From Micromonospora sp. NBC_01699 (GTDB taxonomy: Bacteria; Actinomycetota; Actinomycetes; Mycobacteriales; Micromonosporaceae), in assembly GCF_036250065.1 (NCBI RefSeq), contig NZ_CP109199.1:2232001-2296000 (forward strand): a DNA stretch of 64,000 bases. The letters are read 5' to 3'. The notes under the pieces are model-generated. The model saw only the letters and a program-made list of their open reading frames with translations, was not told the origin of the DNA and did not search any database. The position numbers were made by a program, and so were the translations under genes. This document shows, piece by piece, positions 55,293 through 63,058 of this stretch; position 1 is the first letter of the stretch, and every line of letters begins with the position of its first letter.

Positions 55293-56021
55293 ATGCGGAA
55301 GCTGACCACCGTGGTGGGGGCCGCAGGGTCCGTACTGCTCCTCGTCCTGGTGCTCGGCGCGAGCGCTCCGCTGATGGCTCCGGCCGACGCCACCGCGACC
55401 ACTGGGACCATCGGCCCGAAGGAGCCGCGTCCCCCTCAACTGCCGGCGGACTTCCGGGGAACCGGCCGATACATAGTGCGTGACCTCGGTATAGACGTTC
55501 CCTTCACCTGGCAGGGAAGGGGCGGCGACAGTCAGATGATCGCCGGGGGACCGGAGCATCCAATCTGGTTCACCAATCTGATCTACCAGAACACGCTCTA
55601 CACGCTCACGTACAAGTGGCCGAACATCCCACTGGACCCACCGCGCCCGTGCAGCAAAATTCCAGGAGTCTTCAATCGCGAGATTCTGAACGAGACGCTG
55701 AGGACCGCCCGCTTCGTGGGACCGGAGGTCCTGCAAGGCCGCAAGGACCGGTACGTCGATCATTGGCGGGTCGGTGTCGTCGGCGGTTTCACCGAGCCGG
55801 GTGAGTTCTTCCGTTTCCCGATCGCGCTCGGTGATGTCTACGTTGACCAGCGGGATCCGAGCCGGTGGTGGCAGGTGTTGCAGTTCGGCTTCCAGAACCT
55901 CTTCGACCCGCAACTGGACGAGTGGTTCACGATGACAACCTTCAGCCACCTGCCGGGGCAGGTCACGCTCCCGGCAAGATGCCCGCCTCCCACGCCCCCG
56001 GACCACACCCGGCCGATGTGA
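55293..56021 (+). CDS. Secreted hypothetical protein, 242 aa
   Basis: An exported protein with a signal peptide (VVGAAGSVLLLVLVLGASAPLM) and a mature region containing GTGRYIVRDLGIDVPFTW, HPIWFTNLIYQNTLYTLTYKW and DQRDPSRWWQVLQFG. Aromatic-rich repeats of W/Y/F suggest a beta-sheet domain. I know no family. It may belong to the same cell-surface block as the sortase, but has its own start and no overlap. Confidence 0.7.
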   Translation: MRKLTTVVGAAGSVLLLVLVLGASAPLMAPADATATTGTIGPKEPRPPQLPADFRGTGRYIVRDLGIDVPFTWQGRGGDSQMIAGGPEHPIWFTNLIYQNTLYTLTYKWPNIPLDPPRPCSKIPGVFNREILNETLRTARFVGPEVLQGRKDRYVDHWRVGVVGGFTEPGEFFRFPIALGDVYVDQRDPSRWWQVLQFGFQNLFDPQLDEWFTMTTFSHLPGQVTLPARCPPPTPPDHTRPM

Positions 56022-56095
56022 CCCGTGACCAGCACCACCACACCCGCCAACCGACGCCGTCGGGACACCCCGGGCGGACGTATAACGCGTTCTTC

Positions 56096-56139
56096 TCGTA
56101 CACCATCTTTGACGTACGCACACAAAAGATGGTGTACGA
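56096..56139. terminator. AT-rich hairpin between convergent gene groups
   Basis: Perfect 15-bp arms (TCGTACACCATCTTT) with a 14-base loop, followed by AACTAAAA on the plus strand. It lies between the secreted protein gene and the mini-gene operon that comes from the other side, and could be a bidirectional terminator. Confidence 0.55.
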
Positions 56140-56219
56140 ACTAAAAGCATGAGTTTCCCTGGCGGCGCCCTGCTGCCCACCCGGCCACAGTTGGTAGTGC
56201 CTCGTCGGCCAATTTGCGG

Positions 56220-56501
56220 TCAGATCGCCCGTAGTCGGCGGCGGACCGGTGGGTCGTGGACCCAGCCGATGAAGCGGGTTTCGGCCTGTTCGGGGGTCAG
56301 GTCGGGCAGGGTCGCTGTTGCCTTGTCGCGGAAGCCGCCCATCACTTCGGCGAGTCGGGGCCGGTTTCCCTGGTAGAGGGACCACATGCGGCGGCGGAAG
56401 ACCTGGCAGGGCCATTCCTCGTTGTCGTCCTTGCACCGCCAGTCGTCGCCCGGCCGGTGCGGGGCGCCCTTCGGGTCGCCGTCGTCGGGGTCGTGTTCCA
56501 C
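56220..56501 (-). CDS. Small WPC-motif protein, second paralogue (mini-gene 9)
   Basis: A 93-aa last gene of the mini-gene operon. WRCKDDNEEWPCQVFRRRMW and ETRFIGWVHDP align with the protein at 31763-32068, with a similar helical middle. GGAGGAACC precedes the GTG. Only the Cys of the WRC and WPC are kept here (the WRCVDC of the paralogue becomes WRCKDD). Confidence 0.75.
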   Translation of the reverse strand: MEHDPDDGDPKGAPHRPGDDWRCKDDNEEWPCQVFRRRMWSLYQGNRPRLAEVMGGFRDKATATLPDLTPEQAETRFIGWVHDPPVRRRLRAI

Positions 56502-56512
56502 GGTTCCTCCGT

Positions 56513-56740
56513 TCAGAGCAGGTGGACCCGCTCGGTGCTGCCGTCGGGGTTCCGCACCGTGAGGCTTCCCTCGCCTTGTTCCGTCAGGTGGAGGACCAGG
56601 TCGAAGGCGACCAGTGCCCGGTTGATCGTGTCGGTCTTCGTGTCCCGTGACCGGGCGCACGCCGAGGTGAGTGCGTCGACCGCGCGGGGCATCAGGTTGA
56701 CTGTGATCTTCGTGAGCGTCGACCGGTCCGGGTCAGCCAC
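56513..56740 (-). CDS. Ribbon-helix-helix-like small protein (mini-gene 8)
   Basis: A 75-aa protein whose first part (LTKITVNLMPRAVDALTSAC) has the beta-strand/helix/helix pattern of ribbon-helix-helix DNA-binding proteins. A strand-rich tail (LTVRNPDGSTERVHLL) follows. It may bind DNA, for example regulating this operon. The GTG start overlaps the previous stop by eight bases. Confidence 0.7.
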   Translation of the reverse strand: MADPDRSTLTKITVNLMPRAVDALTSACARSRDTKTDTINRALVAFDLVLHLTEQGEGSLTVRNPDGSTERVHLL

Positions 56741-56951
56741 GACGACGCTTGCCGATCTCGATCATGGGTATCGTCGGGGCGGGTGGTCGGGTCTTGCGCG
56801 TCCAGCATGGGCAGGAGCATGGTGCCCACGGCAGCCATGACTTCGACCCCGGCTTGACCCAACCCCCGCACCGGTCGCACTTCCTGTTGTCGCTGCCGCA
56901 GTTCATGCACAGCGGCCCGTCCGCCGCCGGGGTAGGCGGCTCGTCCGTCAC
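56733..56951 (-). CDS. Cys-rich zinc-ribbon-like small protein (mini-gene 7)
   Basis: A 72-aa protein with CMNCGSDNRKCDRCGGW, two CxxC pairs typical of a zinc ribbon, and a further CSCPC near the end. The GTG has GGAGG upstream and overlaps the preceding TGA by four bases. The frame of the C-terminal half is less certain, as another frame also reads well from about 56850. Confidence 0.6.
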   Translation of the reverse strand: MTDEPPTPAADGPLCMNCGSDNRKCDRCGGWVKPGSKSWLPWAPCSCPCWTRKTRPPAPTIPMIEIGKRRRG

Positions 56952-57127
56952 CGGGCCTCCAGTGGCACCGGTGCCATTGTTTGGCGTTCGCGTTGGGCCC
57001 AGGCCAACTGCTCGCACCCATCCGCCCGACACTGCGGACACCGCCGACCATTGACATGACCCCGAAGCGTCATCCCGGCGGCCCACCAGATACCGGCCCT
57101 CGTCAACGGCTCATCCTGCCTACTCAC
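56948..57127 (-). CDS. Cys-containing mini-protein (mini-gene 6)
   Basis: A 59-aa frame (VSRQDEPLTRAGIWWAAGMTL..., then NGRRCPQCRADGCEQLAW). CPQC-x4-C suggests metal binding. Its GTG overlaps the previous stop, and its stop overlaps the next GTG, both by four bases (GTGA). Confidence 0.6.
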   Translation of the reverse strand: MSRQDEPLTRAGIWWAAGMTLRGHVNGRRCPQCRADGCEQLAWAQRERQTMAPVPLEAR

Positions 57128-57333
57128 AATTCACCTTCCTCTGCACCGTTCTGCGTACCGGTGCACACGTCCCGCGCGAGAGCCTGAAGAAACTCGATCG
57201 CACGATCCATATACGGGCACCCGTACTGGGTACAATGGAGGCAGACCGGCCGCCAGAGGCGCGAATTACGGTGCCGCATAACCTCACTCCGAGCGATCCA
57301 CTTCAACGTCTCAATACTCAATTCCCCACCCAT
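57124..57333 (-). CDS. Cys-containing small protein (mini-gene 5)
   Basis: A 69-aa protein. VCLHCTQYGCPYMDRAIEFL has a C-x2-C-x4-C pattern followed by a helix with a further Cys (ARDVCTG). The ATG shares one base with the preceding TGA (TGATG). The function is unknown; the pattern recalls small metal-binding proteins. Confidence 0.6.
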   Translation of the reverse strand: MGGELSIETLKWIARSEVMRHRNSRLWRPVCLHCTQYGCPYMDRAIEFLQALARDVCTGTQNGAEEGEL

Positions 57334-57422
57334 CAGTCACACGACGGGATTCCGCCGGACGCGCCCGGCCCCTCACCGGAGATCTCCGGAGCGGCGGTCG
57401 GGTTCGTCTCGTCATCGCTCAC
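57333..57422 (-). CDS. 29-codon mini-gene (mini-gene 4)
   Basis: The frame reads VSDDETNPTAAPEISGEGPG and ends SCD. It is acidic and probably disordered. The GTG overlaps the stop of mini-gene 3 (GTGA) and its stop overlaps the next ATG. It is supported mainly by these overlaps. Confidence 0.4.
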   Translation of the reverse strand: MSDDETNPTAAPEISGEGPGASGGIPSCD

Positions 57423-57493
57423 AGATGCGCCTCCATCTCGAACAGCCGGGTGAACATCGCGCAGCAGGCGCGGCAGTACGCAGGGACCGGCAC
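57419..57493 (-). CDS. 24-codon Cys-containing mini-gene (mini-gene 3)
   Basis: The frame from GTG 57493 reads PAYCRACCAMFTRLFEMEAHL, with a CxxCC motif and about 92% G or C at third positions, unlike the other frames here. It lies in the same frame as the preceding gene, separated by a TGA at 57503 and three codons. It could be a remnant of a longer gene or a genuine micro-protein. Confidence 0.4.
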   Translation of the reverse strand: MPVPAYCRACCAMFTRLFEMEAHL

Positions 57494-57502
57494 ATCGTCG
57501 CG

Positions 57503-57823
57503 TCATGACCACCGACTCGGGTCGCTCGCGGTCGGACACCGCACACACCCGAACGGACACGGAGGCCGGTGGTAACCCGGAAGCGCAGTGGTCCGCACGA
57601 CACCAACCCAACCCGCCACCCGCTCACCGTCCGGACCCAGCTCCACCCCCACCAGGGCAACCCAATCCGTACGACCCAAGTCCACGTCAACGGGGTAGTG
57701 CGTCACCCGCAGACGCAGGTCCTGCCAACCCTCGGGCCACTCGAACGGCCCATGACCGAGCAGGTACGACGTCGGATCGATCGTGAACACGTCACCGACC
57801 TTGACCAACGGCTCATCGGGCAT
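57503..57823 (-). CDS. Small hypothetical protein (mini-gene 2), 106 aa
   Basis: A soluble protein with VFTIDPTSYLLGHGPFEWPEGWQDLRLRV and DWVALVGVELGPDGERVAGWVG, probably beta-rich, and a Cys-containing tail (CPFGCVRCP). The start is an ATG with GGGGG upstream; it overlaps the stop of mini-gene 1 by 11 bases. Confidence 0.65.
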   Translation of the reverse strand: MPDEPLVKVGDVFTIDPTSYLLGHGPFEWPEGWQDLRLRVTHYPVDVDLGRTDWVALVGVELGPDGERVAGWVGVVRTTALPGYHRPPCPFGCVRCPTASDPSRWS

Positions 57824-58022
57824 GCCGGCCCCCGTTGCGGGGCACGCGGTGGTCCGTGCGCTGCCCGAACATGAGCAGCGGCCCCAGGTTCATCGTCGGC
57901 GCGTCGGCTCGCGCCGGGCGGGCCAGTGGAGGCGGAGCAGCGGGTGGGACGGGCGGTTGCGCTTCGGTGCTTTCGAGGGCCCAGGGCCATAGGCGGCTTC
58001 GCCATCGGCGGTAGTCGAACAT
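57813..58022 (-). CDS. Small hypothetical protein (mini-gene 1), 69 aa
   Basis: First gene of the operon. It begins MFDYRRWRSRLWPWALE, basic and Trp-rich, then a Pro/Ala-rich linker and a basic tail. GAGGAGA lies upstream of the ATG. It is divergent from the XRE/DUF5753 gene at 58270; the 247-bp spacer should hold the promoters for both directions. Confidence 0.6.
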   Translation of the reverse strand: MFDYRRWRSRLWPWALESTEAQPPVPPAAPPPLARPARADAPTMNLGPLLMFGQRTDHRVPRNGGRHAR

Positions 58023-58269
58023 CGCATCTCCTCAGTGTTGAAAGCGGAGCAGCCCGGCTGGGAGTCCGGGGTAGCCCCGCGCAGTCCCGCCCGTCCCTGT
58101 GGATGTGGGCGACATCCGATGGGTGTGAATTCGAGCGGAACTGCTTAGTGACAGTCTGATGAGGACTGCACTACCGTCGATAGAGGTGCGCAGGGTCTGT
58201 GCAGGTCAGGGCCTGATCGAGCAATCGAGCGCAACGGGACGGAACACGCGAGCAACGGATGGGGAATCG

Positions 58270-59067
58270 ATGAGCGAATTGATCGAATATGTCCTGGAGG
58301 AGCTGCGCTTGGCGCGCACCGATCGCGACATGAGTCAGGAGGAATTCGGGAAAGCTATCGGATACTCCGGGTCACATGTCAGCTCCGTCGAGACCGGCCA
58401 GCGTCCGCCGACGCCTCCGTACGTCGATAAGATCGATGAGGTGTTCAAGACCGGCGGTAGGTACGCGCGGATGATGCGCAGGCTGGCGAAGCTCGAACTC
58501 TCCCCAACCTGGCTGCGGCAGTGGATTGAGTACGAGGCAGCCGCACTCACGCTTCGCTGGTACGAGGCAACCTGTGTACCAGGACTTATGCAGACCGAGG
58601 CGTACGCGCGGGCAACGTTGGCGGGCGGGCGGTTCACTCCGGAGGAAGTCAGCCAGGCGGTGGCGTCCCGACTGGACCGACAGAAGATTCTGGAGCGCGA
58701 GACGCCACCTCAACTGAACGTGATCATCGATGAGCAAATCATCCATCGACCGGTGCTCGATCGGCCGGGATTGATGCTGGCTCAGTGCGAGCGAATTATC
58801 GAACTGGGGGAGCTTGACCATGTTCAGGTTGGGCTAGTACCGGCCGACGCGGGAATGTACATCGGGATGTCCGGACAGTTCATCATCGCCGAGCTGCCCG
58901 ATGGGCGGCGGGTCGCGCATGCGGACAACCAGCTCCGCGCACAGATCGTTGATGATGCTAGTGATGTTGCTAGGCTGGCCCAGACGTGGGAGATAGTCCG
59001 GAATCACACCCTCCCAGGTCGGCAATCACTCCAGCGGATCAAGGAAGTGGCAAAGACATGGACGTGA
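58270..59067 (+). CDS. XRE-family regulator with DUF5753 domain
   Basis: A 265-aa protein with the HTH MSQEEFGKAIGYSGSHVSSVETG at the N-terminus and the C-terminal DUF5753 domain (ATCVPGLMQTEAYARATL, RPGLMLAQCERIIELGELDHV). Such proteins in actinomycetes occur next to DUF397 genes, sometimes in developmental or antibiotic-regulation loci. The ATG at 58270 has GGGGA nearby; the upstream frame back to 58159 is not protein-like. It is divergent from the mini-gene operon, which it may control. Confidence 0.92.
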   Translation: MSELIEYVLEELRLARTDRDMSQEEFGKAIGYSGSHVSSVETGQRPPTPPYVDKIDEVFKTGGRYARMMRRLAKLELSPTWLRQWIEYEAAALTLRWYEATCVPGLMQTEAYARATLAGGRFTPEEVSQAVASRLDRQKILERETPPQLNVIIDEQIIHRPVLDRPGLMLAQCERIIELGELDHVQVGLVPADAGMYIGMSGQFIIAELPDGRRVAHADNQLRAQIVDDASDVARLAQTWEIVRNHTLPGRQSLQRIKEVAKTWT

Positions 59068-59249
59068 CCGGCGCCAACTGGCGGAAGTCGACCAAGTCCA
59101 GCGGCAACGGCGGGTCGTGTGTGGAGGTAGCCGACAACCTCCCCGGGCGCGTCTTCGTGCGGGACACCAAGGACCGTGACGGCGGCACCCTGGCCTTCGG
59201 ACCGAGCGCGTGGCGGGCGTTCGTCAACCTCGCCAAGCACCACCACTAG
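59058..59249 (+). CDS. DUF397 protein
   Basis: A 63-aa DUF397 protein, ANWRKSTKSSGNGGSCVEVAD then VFVRDTKDRDGGTLAFGPSAWRAFV, complete for the family. It overlaps the XRE/DUF5753 stop by ten bases. The pair is typical of actinobacteria and sometimes behaves like a toxin-antitoxin-like regulator pair. Confidence 0.92.
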   Translation: MDVTGANWRKSTKSSGNGGSCVEVADNLPGRVFVRDTKDRDGGTLAFGPSAWRAFVNLAKHHH

Positions 59250-59394
59250 CAAACCTCGCACCGCCCCCGTGACCGGACCGGCGCGGGGGCGGCGCTGTGT
59301 CCGGGCCGGGGCGACGACGCTGGGCATCGCCTACGCCGAGAGCCCCGTCACCGTCGCGCTGGGCGCCGCCCGCGACCCTGACCGGTCGGGCCGG

Positions 59395-59724
59395 CTACGC
59401 GGCCGGCGGGCCGGCGAGCTGTACGACCTCGAACTCCAGCAGGTTGGCGCCGGTGGAGACCGGCTTGGGGCGCTCGCCGGGCGTGGTGCCGCCCTGGCCG
59501 TGCGTTGCCTGGGACGGGCCGGCGGCCCACGCCTGGTACGCCTCCTCGCTCTCCCACTTCGTGTAGACGAAGTAGCGGGTCTCCCCGCCCACCGGGCGGA
59601 GCAGCTCGAAGCCGAGGAAGCCGGGCTGCTTGTCCACCGCGCCCTTGCGGGCGGCGAAGCGCCGTTCCAGTTCCTCGCCCGCGCCCGGAGGGACCTCGAT
59701 CGCGTTGATCTTCACGACTGCCAT
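59395..59724 (-). CDS. Antibiotic biosynthesis monooxygenase (ABM) family protein
   Basis: A 109-aa dimeric ferredoxin-like protein with VKINAIEVPPGAGEELERRFAARKG, PGFLGFELLRP and YFVYTKWESEEAYQAWA, as in ABM/IsdG-like monooxygenases. The substrate (heme, quinone or polyketide) is not evident. TAGGCT lies seven bases before the ATG, so it may be leaderless. Confidence 0.85.
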   Translation of the reverse strand: MAVVKINAIEVPPGAGEELERRFAARKGAVDKQPGFLGFELLRPVGGETRYFVYTKWESEEAYQAWAAGPSQATHGQGGTTPGERPKPVSTGANLLEFEVVQLAGPPAA

Positions 59725-59787
59725 GGCACCCAGCCTAGGGGCTGCGCCGCCCGACGTCTCCCGCCAGGCTGCTGCAACGGTGGCGTG

Positions 59788-60597
59788 TCACAGGACGGCG
59801 ACCACGGGCCCGCCACCGATCGCCGATTCAATGTCGACCACGATCGGCGCGTGGTCGGAGGGTCCGGTGCCCTTGCGGGCCTCCCGATCGACGTACGCCG
59901 AGGAGACCGCGTCGGCGAACGTGTCGGTGGCGTACACCAGGTCGATCCGCATGCCCTTGTTCTGGTGGAACATCCCGGCCCGGTAGTCCCAGTAGGTGTA
60001 CGGGTGCGGGCCCTTCATCGGCGTCGGCACCACGTCGTTCAGGCCGAGTTCGCGCAGGTCGGCGAGGGCCTGTCGCTCGGCCGGGGTGACGTGGGTCGAG
60101 CCGACGAACAGCGCCGGGTCCCACACGTCGGCGTCGGTCGGGGCGACGTTGTAGTCCCCGCACACGGTCAGCGGGCGGTCCGGTCGCAGTTCGGCGGCCA
60201 GTGCCCCGCGCAGCGCCGCCAGCCAGGCCAGCTTGTACGCGTAGTGCGGCGAGTCCGGGGTGCGCCCGTTCGGTACGTAGATCGACCAGACCCGTACGCC
60301 GCCGCAGGTCGCCGCTAGGGCACGCGCCTCGGGCTCGGGGAAGCCGGGCTCACCGGGGAAGCCGACCACCACGTCGTCGAGCCCGATCCGGGAGAGGATC
60401 GCCACCCCGTTCCAGCGGCCGTCGCTGTGGCTGGCGGTGGTGTAGCCGAGTTCGCCGACCTCGGTGACCGGGAAGCCGCCGTCCGGGCACTTTGTCTCCT
60501 GAAGGCAGACGACATCCGGTTTGGTGTCGGCGAGCCAGGCCAGCAACCGGGGGAGGCGGGCCTTGACCGAGTTGACGTTCCAGGTAGCCAGGCGCAT
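59788..60597 (-). CDS. xthA: Exodeoxyribonuclease III / AP endonuclease
   Basis: A 269-aa exonuclease III family enzyme for base-excision repair. Key motifs are MRLATWNVNSVKARLPRLL, LQETK, SIYVPNGRTPDSPHY, GDYNVAPTDADVWDP (catalytic Asp and Asn) and the final SDHAPIVVDI with the catalytic His. The length is typical. It lies alone between the ABM gene and the PAC2 gene. Confidence 0.95.
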   Translation of the reverse strand: MRLATWNVNSVKARLPRLLAWLADTKPDVVCLQETKCPDGGFPVTEVGELGYTTASHSDGRWNGVAILSRIGLDDVVVGFPGEPGFPEPEARALAATCGGVRVWSIYVPNGRTPDSPHYAYKLAWLAALRGALAAELRPDRPLTVCGDYNVAPTDADVWDPALFVGSTHVTPAERQALADLRELGLNDVVPTPMKGPHPYTYWDYRAGMFHQNKGMRIDLVYATDTFADAVSSAYVDREARKGTGPSDHAPIVVDIESAIGGGPVVAVL

Positions 60598-60713
60598 GTG
60601 CACAGCCTGCCGTACGCCGGGCTTGGTCGCCGGCCTTGCCGCGCCGGACGTCCCGCGCGCCCGACGGCCGTCCGGTCGGCGGCGGGGGAGCGCCGCCGAC
60701 CGGACGGGGACCG

Positions 60714-61640
60714 TCAGGTGTTCGGGGTGTCGCCCGGTCGGGGGCCCTGCTGTTCGGCGAGGAAGCGTTCCAGCTCCGCGCCGAGTTCGTCGGCGGTCGG
60801 CAGCGGCCCGGTCTGCGCGGAGAGCAGGTTGGCGCCACCGCGACCACGGGTGAACGCGTCGTACTGCTCCTCCAGGGCGTGCACCAGAGCGCCGGCCTCG
60901 TCTGTCTGGGCGACCTGCCGGTCGATGTCGGTCCGGACCTGCTCTGCGGCGGTGCGCAGGCCCTCGGTGGGCAGGAGTAGCCCGGTGGAGCGGGAGATCG
61001 AACTGAGCAGCAACTCGGCGGCGGCCGGGTACTCGGTCTGGGCCACGTAGTGCGGCACGTGCACCGCGAAGCCGACCGCGTCGCGGCCGATCTGACCGAG
61101 CCGGAACTCCAGCAGGTGTCCGGCGCTGCCCGGCACCTGCACCCGTTGCAACCACGGTTCGTGGCCGGCGATCAGCTCCGGTCGGGTGCCGTGCGCCGTG
61201 ACCCCGGTGGGCCGGGTGTGCGGTACGGCCATCGGGATCGAGTTCAGCCCGACGGTCAGCCGTACGCCGAGCTGGCTGGACAGCGCGATCACCGCGCTGG
61301 TGAACCGTTCCCACTGCATGTCCGGCTCCGGGCCGGTCAGCAGGAGCAGCGGCGTCCCGGCGTCGTCGTGCAGCAGGTGCAGTTCGAGTTTGGGATCCTC
61401 GTACGACTCCCAGTGGTCCTCCACGAAGACCATGGTGGGTCGGCGGGAGCGGTAGTCGAGCAGCTGGTCGATGTCGAAGGTGGCGATCGGCCGACCTTCC
61501 AGCGTCGACAGGAGCTGCTCCCGGGCGAGCCGGGTCGCGTTGCCGGCGTCGGTGAAGCCGGTCAGCGCCTGGATCAACACCGGCTGACCCAGCTCGGGCA
61601 GGTCGTCGGTGAGCTGGTAGAGCTCGTGCGGATCGAGCAC
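60714..61640 (-). CDS. PAC2 family (proteasome assembly chaperone-like) protein
   Basis: A 308-aa protein of the PAC2 family, often linked to proteasome-related genes in actinobacteria, role unproven. Family features are LIQALTGFTDAGNATRLA, the FDIDQLLDYRSRRPTM segment and the GLNSIPMAVPHTRPTGVTAHG region. The GTG start has GAGGAGG upstream; sequence upstream in frame to 61835 is not used. Confidence 0.88.
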   Translation of the reverse strand: MLDPHELYQLTDDLPELGQPVLIQALTGFTDAGNATRLAREQLLSTLEGRPIATFDIDQLLDYRSRRPTMVFVEDHWESYEDPKLELHLLHDDAGTPLLLLTGPEPDMQWERFTSAVIALSSQLGVRLTVGLNSIPMAVPHTRPTGVTAHGTRPELIAGHEPWLQRVQVPGSAGHLLEFRLGQIGRDAVGFAVHVPHYVAQTEYPAAAELLLSSISRSTGLLLPTEGLRTAAEQVRTDIDRQVAQTDEAGALVHALEEQYDAFTRGRGGANLLSAQTGPLPTADELGAELERFLAEQQGPRPGDTPNT

Positions 61641-62146
61641 CGGTAAGGACCTCCTCAACGGGATGCGCCTACGACAGACGGCACCTCGGTGTACGCAACG
61701 CTTACGCCATCTTGGTCCATTCCGTCCGGCGACTCTGTCACCCCCCTTGAGCATGACTCGCGATTCGGGCTCTGGGCAGGGGTCGGCGCCGTCGGTTTGC
61801 TGCCAACGGTTCGGAACACCCGGCCGTACGCCCACTGCCGCGCGTCGGCGGCACCGTCTCCGACCAGGGCGGTTGTCCGAACGGTGGATACCGGAGACTC
61901 TGATCGTTCGGTGTGGCGGTCACCCTAACGGTGGAAGGGAGGTGCTGCCGCCGGTCGTACCCGTTGATTCGAAGGTAAATGCCCGGATGATCCGACGAAC
62001 GGGCTATCGGAGGTATGGCCGTTTCGCCGGATGTGACCGTTGGGGTTCGTGCCTGTCGCCGGCTGCCCGGTTACCGAGCGGCAAGTGTGGCGAGCGCCAC
62101 GGCGTCACCCTGCGTAGTCGCGGTTTTCCGTGCCTAGCCTCGTCGG
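61641..62146. other. 506-bp divergent intergenic region
   Basis: No gene-like frame. It should hold the promoters of the PAC2 gene (minus) and the transglycosylase-like gene (plus); TAGCCT at 62135-62140 is six bases before the latter's ATG. Otherwise I see nothing specific. Confidence 0.5.
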
Positions 62147-63058
62147 ATGCGTGACGACGACAGACTTGTTCCCGAGGAAGACGCCGTGGGCACCACTGAC
62201 CGTTCGGCCGAGGCGGCCTCCGTCGAGCCGGTTCCCGATCCGTACGGCGAGCACGACGACACCCCTGGCCGGCTCGACCGGATGGCCACCGGACTGCGGA
62301 GCGTGACGCGTACGTGGGCCCGGCTGTGGGGCTCGTTGCGGCACACCCGCCCGGTGCCGCGTACGGTGGCCGTCGGGTTGCTCTGCGCCCTCGGCCTGCT
62401 CGCCTTCACCCAGGGCCGGATAGTGACCGGGAACACACCCGCCGAGAGCGGGTCGAGCGCCGAGCGGGCCGCCCTCGTCCAGCGGGCCCGGGCGGAACAG
62501 CCCGCCTCCCGGTCGGAGAAGCGTACGGAGGCCAGCCCGGCGGCAACCCCGGATCCGGACGTACCGGCAGCGAGCCCGGCCGCCCCCGCGCCGCCCCCGC
62601 CGCCGGTCGACCCCGGCCCGGTCGCCGGCCTGACCGGGGTGCAGATGGACAACGCCAAGGCGATCGTCCGGACCGGTCACGACATGGGCATGCCCCGCCG
62701 CGCTCTGATCATCGGCGTGGCGACCGCGATGCAGGAGAGCAACCTGCTCAACCTGGCCAACGACGCCCTGCCCGAGTCACTGGACCACTCGAACCAGGGC
62801 ACCGGCTGGGACCACGACTCGGTCGGCCTGTTCCAGCAGCGAACCAGCAGCGGCTGGGGCCCGGTCGACAAACTCATGGACCCCGCGTACGCGACCGCCC
62901 AGTTCTTCAACGCGCTGCGGCGGATCCCCGGCTGGCAGCAGTTGCCGCTGACCGACGCGGCGCAGGCCGTACAGGTGTCGGCGTTCCCCGGCTACTACGC
63001 CCGGCACGAGGGCGCGGCGACCGAGGTGGTCGACGCGATCATCCCGCCGAAGCGCTGA
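62147..63058 (+). CDS. Membrane-anchored lytic-transglycosylase-like protein
   Basis: A 303-aa protein with an acidic cytoplasmic N-terminus, one membrane helix (TVAVGLLCALGLLAFTQG), a Pro/Ala-rich linker and an SLT-like domain (ALIIGVATAMQESNLLNLAND, GLFQQRTSSGWG). The Glu of MQES is the likely catalytic acid. It probably cuts peptidoglycan at the cell surface. The ATG is six bases after TAGCCT, which suggests a leaderless transcript. It ends with a 20-base convergent overlap with the next gene. Confidence 0.85.
   Translation: MRDDDRLVPEEDAVGTTDRSAEAASVEPVPDPYGEHDDTPGRLDRMATGLRSVTRTWARLWGSLRHTRPVPRTVAVGLLCALGLLAFTQGRIVTGNTPAESGSSAERAALVQRARAEQPASRSEKRTEASPAATPDPDVPAASPAAPAPPPPPVDPGPVAGLTGVQMDNAKAIVRTGHDMGMPRRALIIGVATAMQESNLLNLANDALPESLDHSNQGTGWDHDSVGLFQQRTSSGWGPVDKLMDPAYATAQFFNALRRIPGWQQLPLTDAAQAVQVSAFPGYYARHEGAATEVVDAIIPPKR

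Noticed and set aside
57333-57506. 58-codon frame MTRRCAGPCVLP... as the gene after mini-gene 2
   Set aside because: It has an attractive ATGA overlap, but its first 27 codons have poor third-position GC (12 of 27), whereas another frame has about 92% there.
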